Below the pieces are notes generated by a model that was not told the origin of the DNA, did not search any database, and saw only the letters and a list, made by a program, of their open reading frames with translations. Source: Gnomoniopsis sp. IMI 355080 (lineage: Eukaryota > Ascomycota > Sordariomycetes > Diaporthales > Gnomoniaceae). Taken from it: a stretch of 64,000 bases of DNA. How positions within the stretch are numbered: the first letter of the stretch is position 1; every line of letters starts with the position of its first letter. The stretch is from positions 1-64,000 of the forward strand of contig JAPEVC010000165.1 in NCBI GenBank assembly GCA_027946555.1, read 5' to 3'. The translations under genes and the position numbers were made by a program. Positions 10,896 through 20,575 of this stretch are shown here, in pieces.

Positions 10896-12137
10896 CGTGA
10901 GTTTTCTCCAGCGATTAACTTGCTAGTCAAACTTGGTGTAACTCAGGAATATTGAAAGGCCTGTCTGATCTTTACGCAGGGACTATTAGGTCAAGTAGGA
11001 GCGATCGGCCTTGCCTTTATCTTCTCCATTATCCCAGCCCGTGTGGAACAAACATGCGGTAAACCATTTTCCTGCCGCATTGTGCCTGACTGAATCGACA
11101 ACTCACCCTCGTTTCTTACCAAAATTCTTAGTGATAAGGTGGGTCTTCGGCCCTTCTCTCGATATCTTTCAGCACGGATGGCTGTCACCCTCTTGTCGGA
11201 ATGGCCCCTTTGAGCAAGGCCGCCACCGTCAAGGAGATTTTGGCCTGCTTTCCACAAAGTGACATAGCCCATAATTTAGTCTTCTACAAACATAGTGTTG
11301 TCTTGCATAGGGAGTCAACGCCATAAAAGGTTTGTGATTCTGTTGTGGCTGTTCCGTGCCCGCGCCGAGAGCGGGCCCAGCCAAGCGGCGACCTTCGGCA
11401 AGCGGCCGGAAGCTTGGTCCGGGACATGCGGTAGATTCGGGAGGCTGAGAGAGCAGTACCACTATACAAGTTGTCCGAGGGCCTTTGCATTGTGAGTATC
11501 AGGAAAGGGTCCTTGAAGGTCTGCTTTATTTTGGATGTGGAGAATAGGACGACCCACAAAAGCCCATCAGGGCAGAAGTCGGCTTGCTCGGTGTATCTTG
11601 ATGGTCAACAGTCTGTCTGGCCTTGGAGGCCCTCGGTTGTAGAGTACAGTCGCTTCCCCAGAGTCCATACACGCTTGAAGGGTGTCCAGTTTGACGAGCC
11701 TCGAGGCCGAGATACGCCAGATCGACAAGGACGTAGGCTGAGACCCCGCAGCTCCCCGCGACCCCGCGGGTCTAGACACCGGGTCCGTCGTGCCTGTTAT
11801 ATTGCCCATTGCTCTCGGAATTGATAAGCGACAGCTTTCAAGAGCAAGCACTCCACCCAAATTGTTGCCGTAGGTGGTACTATGGTAGAAGTACGACCCA
11901 TGACCAATAAGGCATTGCTGCTTCGAAAGAATACCTAGGTAAGGTAGTCTTGGAATCCCACGCTGATCTACTAACCGGGCTACCTCATCCCGAGCTCTCC
12001 ATCTACCGGCCATAATGAAATTAGTCCAGCATGCACGACTGTCTTCTTCTCAGTTGACTTCTTGTTCTCTTCGCATCAGAAGCACAATCAGGTTGGATTG
12101 CACAAAATTACACAATTTCTTCAGACATTCAGCAACC
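10896..12137. other. Divergent promoter region, transporter and aldolase
   Basis: No gene supported. The 1.2 kb between two divergent metabolic genes holds both promoters. A perfect TACCTAGGTA palindrome lies at 11932-11941, about 80 bp upstream of the first in-frame ATG of the aldolase frame. Confidence 0.5.
11932..11941. repeat. TACCTAGGTA palindrome
   Basis: Perfect 10-base palindrome in an intergenic region; one of three perfect copies (also 28984-28993 and 30010-30019). Several near copies occur only between genes. Confidence 0.6.
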
Positions 12138-13139
12138 ATGGCCACAACCGCTATGCAGAAATCCAACAGACTGCGGACTGCCTTCTCGGAAAACAAGGGC
12201 CCGAGCTATGGCATCTGGCAAATGTTGCCTAGTACAAACGTTTCGAGAGCCCTGGCGAGGTCCAATCCAGACTGGATCATGGTAGACTGCGAACACGGCA
12301 ACATCGACGATGCTGCGATGCACGAGGCTGTGCCAGCTATCGCGGCCTGCGGGGTCTCCCCTTGTGTCCGAATTCCAGATCTCCAGTCATGGATGATCAA
12401 GAGTGAGTCAAGCTGTCCAGAATCGTTGTCGACGGAGAGTACTGACCCATCCCTCGTCAGGGGCGCTTGACTGTGGTGCTCATGGGGTGAGAGCTTTCCA
12501 GTGATCTGTAATGGTCGGAGGGACTAATCTAGAATCTGCAGGTCTTGGTGCCTCTAATCAGGAGTGTGGATGAGGTCAAGCAAGTTGTCGCCGCGGCCAA
12601 GTTCCCACCGCAAGGTCGCCGAGGCTTCGGATCACCCATTGCGATGCAGAACTTCTCGCCCATGCCCTCCTTCACCGAATACCTTCAACAAGCCAATGAT
12701 GCTATCCTGGTAATGGTGCAAATCGAAACCAAGGAGGCCCTTGAGGCCGTAGATGAAATCGCCGCGCTGGTAGATGTCCTTTTCATTGGTCCATTCGATC
12801 TAGGCAACAGCATCGGACATCCCATCATCAACGGAGATGTGAAGCCCGAGCTCAAGGCAGCCATTGCGAAGACCCTGAAGGCGTGTAAGGATGCTGGTAT
12901 AAAGTGCGGCATGTATGCCTCAAGCGGCGAGGAGGCAGCAGAGTGAGTGTTTCCGAACTGTGCTCAAAGCATATCCCCTGAGGACATCTGACTGACACGC
13001 CGAAAGATATGGGAAACAGGGATTCGATATGATCAATGTCGGAACTGACTTGACGACTCTTGAATTCATCATGAAGCAGTCGATGGCGGTCGCGCAAGGA
13101 GGCTCCGGCCCGGAGAAGGGTAAGAGCTATGGATCGTAG
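12138..13139 (+). CDS. HpcH/HpaI family aldolase
   Basis: Four exons (12138-12402, 12461-12486, 12542-12942, 13007-13139) give 274 residues. All introns are GT-AG, and exon 2 is only 26 bp. The class II pyruvate aldolase barrel shows MVDCEHG (catalytic EH), VRIPD (substrate Arg), LDCGAHGVLVP, QIETKEAL (metal Glu) and IGPFDLGNSIG (metal Asp). Relatives cleave 4-hydroxy-2-keto acids such as 2-keto-3-deoxy-glucarate or 4-hydroxy-2-oxoheptanedioate into pyruvate and an aldehyde. I start at the strong CAACCATGG. An in-frame ATG at 12015 would add 41 basic, Ser-rich residues with one acidic residue, like a mitochondrial presequence. A divergent MFS transporter fits uptake and breakdown of a sugar acid, which is inference. 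Confidence 0.92.
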
Positions 13140-13216
13140 ATTCACCGCATTCGAGACCCGACCCGGGCCTTCATCAGTATGCTAGAGCTGTATACCCATG
13201 CTTGGGGGCCTCGGAA

Positions 13217-13638
13217 TCAAGCCTTCTCAACCTCGTCCATTTTTGCCTTGACTTGCTCTGGAGTGAACCTGTGCATCAACTTCAGAGCCTGAGAAACAAG
13301 CTTCGGGTCCTCTTCTGGGGAGCTTGCTTTGCTTATATGTATCTATGAATACCAAGACCATTCTTTTAGAACCTTTTGTAGAGGATATTCAGGAGGGCTT
13401 TCTGAGGGAGAGCAGATAGTTGCGGAAATGGAACGCAACTTACCACAGGAACGTCAAAGTCATACAAGTCTTTCCAGTCCTGAGCCTCAGGCTTGACAAT
13501 GTCCACTTCTTTGAAAGCAAAGGGCCTGGCATCCCAAACGTCTGACAGGACAGAACGTGCTGCAATACAAAGTCCGCAGTGCTTCCTGGTGAAGAGGGTG
13601 ATTCTGCATTGCTGCAAGAGTCTGCTGGTCACCCGCAT
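13217..13638 (-). CDS. Glutaredoxin-like protein (DUF836, yeast YDR286C type)
   Basis: Two exons, complement of 13444-13638 and 13217-13342, give 106 residues. The first exon is exactly 65 codons, and the intron runs GTAAGT to TTCATAG. The N-terminal thioredoxin-fold part reads ITLFTRKHCGLCIAA, with a CGLC redox motif near residues 21-24. Further on, FKEVDIVKP and DVPVIHIS (cis-Pro strand, formed across the splice junction) match the Grx-like family. The helix RFTPEQVKAKMDEVEKA ends the protein. The family role is poorly known. The basic start (MRVTSRLLQQCR) could target mitochondria, but this is speculative. It converges on the aldolase (77 bp between stops) and diverges from LSM8. Confidence 0.85.
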
Positions 13639-14125
13639 TCTTTCTGCTCTGCGTGTTTGATCTATACTAGTAAGGAATTAGCGAATCTGCTTAGCTACAG
13701 AAGAGAATTAGCATCAACTCACTATCTTCGAGTAGTCTGCACGTTTTTCAGTATGGAACTTCATGCACCATGCCACAAGTGAAGATAGCTAAATCAGTGA
13801 AGTAGAGAAAGAAGAGAAGTATCCTGGGAGCCCGCATGGCAGGAGGTCAAGGACTCCGCCTGCAGGGGTGCCACTTTAGCGGCGCGACCCCCTGTCACTG
13901 CAGGGGAGCTTCAGGTACGGCGCCCTGCGCTTCTTTGCTTCCTCAAAACAAATTTCCAGAACCTCACTCTCAATCTCAAAATTATGCGTACCGCATTCGC
14001 AATTCATCTGCCACACCCACAACAGCAGCCAAATCTTTTTATTTATTCCCTAGACAAAAACTCAAGCAGCTTACTCATTTGACCATTCTGGTTATTGCTC
14101 GCTGAGAGCAGCTGAAGTCTACAAA
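13639..14125. promoter_or_regulatory. Bidirectional promoter of glutaredoxin-like gene and LSM8
   Basis: These 487 bp separate two divergently transcribed housekeeping genes. A direct repeat of CTGCAGGGG at 13860-13868 and 13899-13907 encloses a GC-rich segment. I infer promoter function from gene orientation; no factor site is identified. Confidence 0.5.
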
Positions 14126-14536
14126 ATGTCACTCAATAACTACCTCCAGAGTGTGTATACCCCTCCTAGGCACCAAGTACCGGGTGTCATGTGCTAACAG
14201 TGCCACCTCAGAGAAGGTATGCATCATTACAGTCGACGGACGCACCCTGGTGGGCAATCTCTTCTCCTGTGACCATCAGACAAACTTGGTAAGTAGTGGC
14301 CTGTCCGCTTCACCCATGTTCACATACCAACATCATTGCAGGTTCTTGAAGGTGCTATTGAGCGAGTGATTCGCCCTGTTGAAGATGATGAGCCTAGTCA
14401 GGAAGTCCCTCTTGGTCTGTACATTGTACGAGGCGACAATGTCTGTGTGATCGGTCTGGTTGATGAAGCACTAGATGAGAGCATCAATTGGGCTGAAGTG
14501 CGTGGGGAGGTGATTGGAACCACCAAACATTCCTAG
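14126..14536 (+). CDS. LSM8: U6 snRNA-associated Sm-like protein LSM8
   Basis: Three exons (14126-14150, 14212-14288, 14342-14536) give 98 residues. The first exon encodes only MSLNNYLQ plus one base, so it is easy to miss; both introns are GT-AG, and intron 1 has a GCTAAC branch site. Sm1 motif: VCIITVDGRTLVGNL followed by DHQTNLVLEGAIERV. Sm2 motif: GLYIVRGDNVCVIGLVD. The MSL..YL start and the D-E-rich tail (DEALDESINWAEVRGE) are specific for LSM8 rather than other Lsm proteins. LSM8 replaces LSM1 in the nuclear Lsm2-8 ring, which binds the U6 snRNA 3' oligo-U tail and supports splicing. Confidence 0.95.
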
Positions 14537-15016
14537 ACCGGCCCTGTGCCAACAGCAGCACAGCGCTGGCTTTTGTTGCTGCGGGTATTACCACCCCTCG
14601 ATTATTACACTTACGTAATGTCATTTGGGTCGATTCAGGCTTTACGCAGATGGAGGAATAGATACCCAGGCTTTGTATGGGCAAGATCATCTTCCTGTGG
14701 CTATCTGATGAAATAGTTGCAGATTTGGATGCTCAGCTCGGCGTTCGGTTTGGCTTGGGGAGATTTCACTCAGGATGAATGCATTTGTTGGCGTTTAAGG
14801 AAAGGGCATGAAGAATTTGAGTTGCTTTGAGAAAAACCTTACCTTTGAACTTCGCATGCTACTCATTCCTTGCAACTTTCTGTGCAATCCAGCCATGATG
14901 AATGCGAATAGTATGCTCTATATAAAGGACTTGGAAAGTTTTTGTAACTTGACCGTTCATGTTGCCTCAAGAATCTGACCCACCAGCCCTTCTTCCTCAG
15001 CCCTACTCCTTGTCCT
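14537..15016. other. Intergenic between converging genes
   Basis: No open frame of interest. The two flanking genes converge, so this is 3' UTR and terminator sequence. Confidence 0.5.
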
Positions 15017-16606
15017 TTATTCGAAGAGCCTCTGCATCAAGTACTCCTGAAAGTACAGCTCCCCGGGCGATGCAGTGATCCTGTTGATTCTATTGCCCTT
15101 CCTCGAATCCATCCAACTCTTGTGGTGATTTGGCACCTCATCGAATTCCACAGCATCCAATGGATCCTCCGGGTTTGTTTTGATGGACCCTTCCTCACTC
15201 TCGTCAGGCTTGCTCAAGTTTCGGTTGTCAATCACATGCATTCCCAGGGTCCACTGGCCTGTTGTCTCGACTCTTATATCTTCAACTACCGCCTTCCAGG
15301 CAGGATCATCACGCGTCAGCATGTACCAGACACATAGCGGGTCATTTAGAGACAGGCCGGGCTCCTCGCCATCGCCGACCATCGACTCGATCTTGCGAAA
15401 CACACCGAACATGAACGTTCCGATCCAGCGTGCAAGGGGGCTGCCAGCATCGATGAGCGGCTGTATCTTGGAGGTCAGGAAACCTTTATTCAGGAGGTGT
15501 GGGTTGGTGATGTCCAGTGGGAACAGGCTCAGCAAGAGTCGCTTGGAGAGTTGCTTCGGGTAGGGGCCTAAGCTGGACTTGCCCTCGACAAAGGAGGGCA
15601 TGGTGGAAGACGGCGTGGGCGATGTCAAGGCGTAGACTCGGGCCGCAGCAACGGGATCCGCAAAGCAGTTGAACTCGGCTGCGGGAGTGATGTTGCCTGG
15701 CACGTGGACGGCGCCGCCCATGACGACCAGCTCCTTGACGCGTAGGAACGTCTCAGGGTCTTCGGCTGCTGCGAGGGCGATGTTCGTCAAGGGGCCAACG
15801 GGGACAATGGTCACGGTGTTCTCGGGAGATTCTCTGAGGATACGGAGAATTTCCTTGTGCGCGGGCTCCTTGGAGGGAGTGAAGTATTTTGAGAACGTGG
15901 GTGGCTCCACGGACTCTGTGGTTGCGTGTGTGCCATCCCGGTCGAACAGTGACCTCCAGGTATCTGCCGGCGTGAGGTCCGGATGCTGTGGTCTGTTAGC
16001 ATAGGTACAGGGATTCAGTCAAGTCTTGAGACCTACAGCCTCATGAACACCGTGTAACCCATCCGCACCGTGGAAGTGATCGGCCTGCAGAGTCTTGTCC
16101 TGCAGTGGATGCTCGGCGCCAACCGCAACGATGGGCTTGGACGTGCTCAGCGCCTCAAAACCCTCGGGCCTGCCGGACTGCTTGCGCCATGCATTTTCCT
16201 TCTCCAGCACATGAAACAGGGCCACGACATTTCGCAGACAGCTATGGCAGTAGAAGAATAGTTAGAATGATATGCTAAGCCAGGCCAGGGGTATGTTTCG
16301 TTTTGGCGGTCTGTTCGTACGAGGTGTCATCCGAAAGATAGGGAAGGTGATCAAGATTGGTGTGTACACCATGAGCAAACACCCGTTTTGAACTTACCTT
16401 TGCAGCGAGACATTACCATATGTGACTGAGAACATGACCACCTCTACCTCGTCTGGACGCGCGGTGAGCGCCAGAAGTAGGGCGAGAACATCGTCGACGC
16501 CTGAATATGGCTCACCATTAGCCCATGGGGGAAACGCTTGAGTTCAGTGGAAAGGCCGTGGCTTGCCTGGGTCGGTGTCAATGATGATGCGGTGCTTAGG
16601 CGCCAT
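15017..16606 (-). CDS. Inosine-uridine preferring nucleoside hydrolase family
   Basis: Four exons, complement of 16567-16606, 16398-16500, 16037-16241 and 15017-15985, give 438 residues. Exon 1 ends CCCAG and must splice at GCAAGC, because read-through meets a stop eight codons on. This makes a GC-AG intron. The splice rebuilds IIIDTDPGVDDVLAL, the calcium-binding Asp cluster. Other family motifs are VPVGPLTNIALA, GGAVHVPGN and AEFNCFADPVAA. Near the C-terminus LSLNDPLCVW carries Asn where family members have the catalytic His before the last calcium-binding Asp. The family hydrolyses ribonucleosides to base and ribose for salvage. At 438 residues it is longer than the usual 310-350, with extra sequence in the middle and tail. 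No signal peptide; probably cytosolic. Confidence 0.92.
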
Positions 16607-18198
16607 GATCGTTGACTTGAGTATTTACGGTACAGCTACATATAGATCGGTCAGCCAGGGTGCAAGAGAGAACCACCTGACATTCATTGCTCAGACACTG
16701 GCCGGGGTTTTGAATGAGCCGCCTTTGCCGATGTTGTGACAAGAGTCTGGCTTATGCGCCAGGAGCCGTGCAGCGCAAAGGCGCAGTGCTCGTGAGGATG
16801 CTCACCTCGATCACTTCCCAAACAAAACCAACAAAAAAAAGGAAGTCCTTACTCGATATTCCGGGCCCAATAAAGTTAGAAGGGATTGTTTAATCGGTGT
16901 TGACCAGTCAAGACAGTCTCAGCTCGTGGTCTCGGTCAATAGACATCCGTTTTAGCCGTGAGGGTGTGGGTGAGAATGAACGCTGCGCAGTAAGGTGTGC
17001 CTCTCTCTACTCTGCCGAGCACCTACCTCATAGACCCCAAGAACATTGTGTGCATTGGATGGAGGGCCCCAGTTTTGCTGGGCTCGGCGATAAGGGAATA
17101 AGTCCTCAAGTGCAGATCACTCACTACAGTCCAACTTGCTAGACCGCGCCTCTCCAACAGTAAGTCAATTCAATTGCTATAAATATTCCAGGAACCTTGT
17201 CACAAGAGCAAACAGAATATTTCAAAGTGTGCCATTTGTTGAAGTCACTGCAAATCAAAAGAGTACTTCTGTACGCCTGGGTGACATGGGTGCCGGCAAG
17301 GTCACTCAATCATGTGAAGATGCATTTGTTCTGGCTTGGATAGGTACTTAAGTATTATGCAGTGTCTCACTCCATATTGCAATGCTCTCTATATTGGCTG
17401 TTTTTTTTATTAAAGTGCTAGATATAGTCAAACTTCCCGTCTTCTTTAGAGGGACTGTTCTTCAAGATTATAGTTGACTGCCATGCCAACATTAGGTACA
17501 CCTACTTGTACCTGAGTTTGAGACCTCCAAAACAGTGAAATCTGATGTTGTGCTCCCTGCAGGGATTTCGCTACTTTAGCGTCTACTACTGCAACTCCTA
17601 GCTTGGGCCAGTAGGGTGGGCCCATTCTCCACTTTGCAAGCTGCCGCCGAAGCCAAAGTAGCAACTGCCCGAGCTGGCTTGTTGAAATGCCACCTGTTGT
17701 CAATTCATCAACCTCACCGTCGTTAAACACTCGTGCGTCTGTACAGATTATTCCACAGACACCAACCACATCCTTCTACCTCTTTCAAGGCTTTCCTCCA
17801 GGTCAAGACTTTGAATTCCATTCTCAGTTCCAGTCTTGGATGAGGCCCCAATAAGGAGTGTGCCTAGGTACGTCAGCAGTGAAGGTCAGTTCACCGGCCA
17901 AACCACTGAGCTCATCCCGAGTTTCCATCCAAGGAGTCGCTGCTATGATTGACTCGACTGCACACCTGCACGCCTACCTACAAATCTTAACCCCCACTAA
18001 CACGTTGATGGACAGTACCCTTATCTGCAACTGGCTACACCACAATTCCAGCGTGCAGAAAATCACTCCCACGCCCGGTTGCCAAAGAGCCACAGCCCCA
18101 ACCTAACCTGGGCACGTCCTCAACGTCCCAACGTAATCGAAAGTCACCCGCCCTGCTGCTTCCATCAGCACCCAACCTTCCAGAACTCTGCCGACATC
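16607..18198. other. Intergenic, 1.6 kb
   Basis: The two flanking genes diverge, so both promoters lie here. Frames on either strand (for example 17446-17769 minus) have no protein-like features. One CCTAGGTA copy lies at 17863-17870, and a C-rich leader precedes the gene at 18199. Confidence 0.5.
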
Positions 18199-19521
18199 AT
18201 GGGTAACGCCATCTCCAGTCTGCTTAACAAGACAGTGGGTGGTTGGCTGTTCATTATAGCCATCACCAGTTATGGTGGCTACCGCTACTACCTAGACCAA
18301 CAAAAGAAGGCCAGCAAGCAGAATGCGCGCCTGAAGGGACGCGAGGTGCAGGGCAACCAACCAAAGAAAGACAACAAGGCCAAGAAGCAGCGTGTGGAGT
18401 CCTTTGCTAGCCAAAACAAGGCCCAACCCAAGTCGTATGCTGCTGCTGCTGACACAGTCTCTACCCCTGAGACCAAGGCTGCCCCCTCCAAGTCCCGTGA
18501 TGAGGTTGATGACCGCGCATTCGCCCAGCAAATGGCCAACAACAAGCAAAATAAATTCATCAACAAGACTACCTCAGAACCAAAGCACAAGCAAAAGTCA
18601 GTGAAGCAGTCCAAAGCCAAGGAGATCAATGAAGTCAATAAGGGCACCGAGAACGAAGACCTTGGAAAAGAGTCTGCACCCTCGTCGAATGCTGGCGCCG
18701 ACGCCGATGATGACCAGTCTCCTATCACATCCCCCTCAGTTGGTGCCGCCGATGCTACTGGAGTGTCCGACATGCTCGAGCAGCCCTCAACCGGCCCATC
18801 CGTTCTTCGCTTGACGGGTACTGAGGAGAAGCCCAAGAAGGCAAAAAAGACCAAGACTCCAGAGCCCACAGAGACCAAGAAACAGCGTCAGAATCGCCAA
18901 AAGAGGGAGCAGGACAAGGCTGAGCGGGAAGAGGCGGAGAAGGAGCGCAAGGTCATGGAGGAGGCCCAGCGCCGGACCGCTCGCCTGGCCGAGGGGCGAC
19001 CCGCCAAGGACGGTTCTGGGTTTGCCGCTGCCCAAAAAGCCAACGCATGGGCTGGCAAGGCTGGCAATGGCACTTCAGCTAATGCTGTCCACCAACCCCT
19101 CGACACATTCGATAACGCTTCCAAGGCCACTGCCGCTCCAGCCGCAACCAACGGCCACGAGAACAAGGAAAACGTTCACCAGAGTGGCACCAGGGCTAAT
19201 TGGGCCGAGAACCCTTACACAGAGGAGCAGCAGTTGAAGATGTTCGAGGCCGAGGATGACAGCAAGTGGCAGTCCGTCGAGACTAAGAAGGCCAAGAAGG
19301 CCAGAAAGACCACTGTTGGCGTTGCCAGTAGCGAGGACGGATCCTCCAATGAGACACCTGCCCCTGCCGTCGCCCCAGCTGCGACAACCAGCCCAGCTGT
19401 CAAGTCGAAGGCTGCGGTGACCAATGGACGACCAAAGGCGCAGCCCGTCAATTCCTTCGGCGCGCTGGCCGTTCAAGATACTGGATCCGAGGAGGAGCAG
19501 CCACAGGAGTGGGACGTCTGA
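18199..19521 (+). CDS. Conserved fungal Lys/Ala-rich membrane-anchored protein
   Basis: One exon of 440 codons. The start MGNAISSLL fits an N-myristoylation signal (Gly2, Ser6). It is followed by a single hydrophobic segment (about residues 14-30, GGWLFIIAITSYGGYRYYL). The rest is highly charged, Lys/Ala/Glu-rich and low in hydrophobics. A probable coiled coil lies around residues 215-265 (KKQRQNRQKREQDKAEREEA). A conserved-looking patch near 335-355 reads NWAENPYTEEQQLKMFEAED. The frame is open further upstream without a better ATG. I know no function. A tail on the cytosolic face of a membrane, perhaps ER or ribosome-associated, is only a guess from charge and topology. It sits head-to-tail, 1.05 kb upstream of histidyl-tRNA synthetase. 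Confidence 0.85.
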   Translation: MGNAISSLLNKTVGGWLFIIAITSYGGYRYYLDQQKKASKQNARLKGREVQGNQPKKDNKAKKQRVESFASQNKAQPKSYAAAADTVSTPETKAAPSKSRDEVDDRAFAQQMANNKQNKFINKTTSEPKHKQKSVKQSKAKEINEVNKGTENEDLGKESAPSSNAGADADDDQSPITSPSVGAADATGVSDMLEQPSTGPSVLRLTGTEEKPKKAKKTKTPEPTETKKQRQNRQKREQDKAEREEAEKERKVMEEAQRRTARLAEGRPAKDGSGFAAAQKANAWAGKAGNGTSANAVHQPLDTFDNASKATAAPAATNGHENKENVHQSGTRANWAENPYTEEQQLKMFEAEDDSKWQSVETKKAKKARKTTVGVASSEDGSSNETPAPAVAPAATTSPAVKSKAAVTNGRPKAQPVNSFGALAVQDTGSEEEQPQEWDV

Positions 19522-20575
19522 GGTTAAAAACCTCTGAGTGCTTGTGGAGCAGAAAGTTGGCCACCACGCAGTGACTGGTCTGTATTCGACCAGCATCAGA
19601 GCGATGTAGGTCTTGCGTTGCAACACATCCGCCTGCGTACCAACGATACATCGAGGGACTTCGTTGGGTCCTGCTCTGGGCTTGGACTGCCACAGATCAA
19701 ATAGTCGGGTTGGAGGCAGAGCCTGGTCGCTTCTAACTGAGCAGGTGCTGTACTCTATTTTGAATGTAAACTATTGGGGAATTCAACAGGGGACACAAAA
19801 AGGGAAGTCCAGGGAAACCGAAGCCAAGGCCGTCTTTTTTTTATTCTTGCGTTCAGTCTGATACGAGGCCATTCGGTTTTGCCATGGGGTGCTAGGAGGT
19901 GATTTGGTCTGGTGCGGAAGTTGGATCGGCAGACTCAGGGTGGACACTGCGATTTTACAGCATGGGCAGCCAGTCCGCGGACCTGACTACCAGCATGTGT
20001 GTTAGAGAGGTTCTAGTTGAAATTACGAACATTATTCTATAATCTACGAGCTATGATCACTGTGCTGGTGATGCTGTACTTTGGGATACTTATACTGCCT
20101 TGCCTGTCGTTTGTTCGACGTCTTCAGTGTTGTGAAATAGGATGGGCAGCGATGTTCGCGTCAGGCCAGCTTCTCTACAAATACTGTCAGAATGCGAATC
20201 GCATTGGTCTTGCCTCTCTTCTACCTTACTTGGGAATAAGACTCAATTGATACATGTAGACAACTATTGCTTTTGCAGGCAGATGGGCGAATATGCTACA
20301 AAGTACCAGGCTGCATTCGGTGGTAATTTATACGAGAACAGGCATGTAATCCGGCAGGCGCCATAACGTAATGGGAAGCCTCCGGGCAGGCGCGGGGAAG
20401 TTTTTCGATTGCAGCAAGCAACATTGAAGCTCTGGCGACCAAATTGAGTCACCATTTTACCCCTCCAAAAAATAACCACCCCACCCCTCAATGTCTGTTG
20501 ACTTTCTTTGACCTAGTCCTCCCCTTCTTTCCTTTGCTCAGAGCCTACAATTACTTCCTTGTAACCAGGACGTGA
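19522..20575. other. Intergenic, promoter of the HisRS gene
   Basis: No gene seen. It holds the 3' UTR of the upstream gene and the promoter of the synthetase, with a C-rich stretch around 20460-20490 just before the start region. Confidence 0.5.

Noticed and set aside
17446..17769. 107-codon minus-strand frame
   Set aside because: Isolated, with no recognisable motif, no splice partners and no signal or membrane segment.
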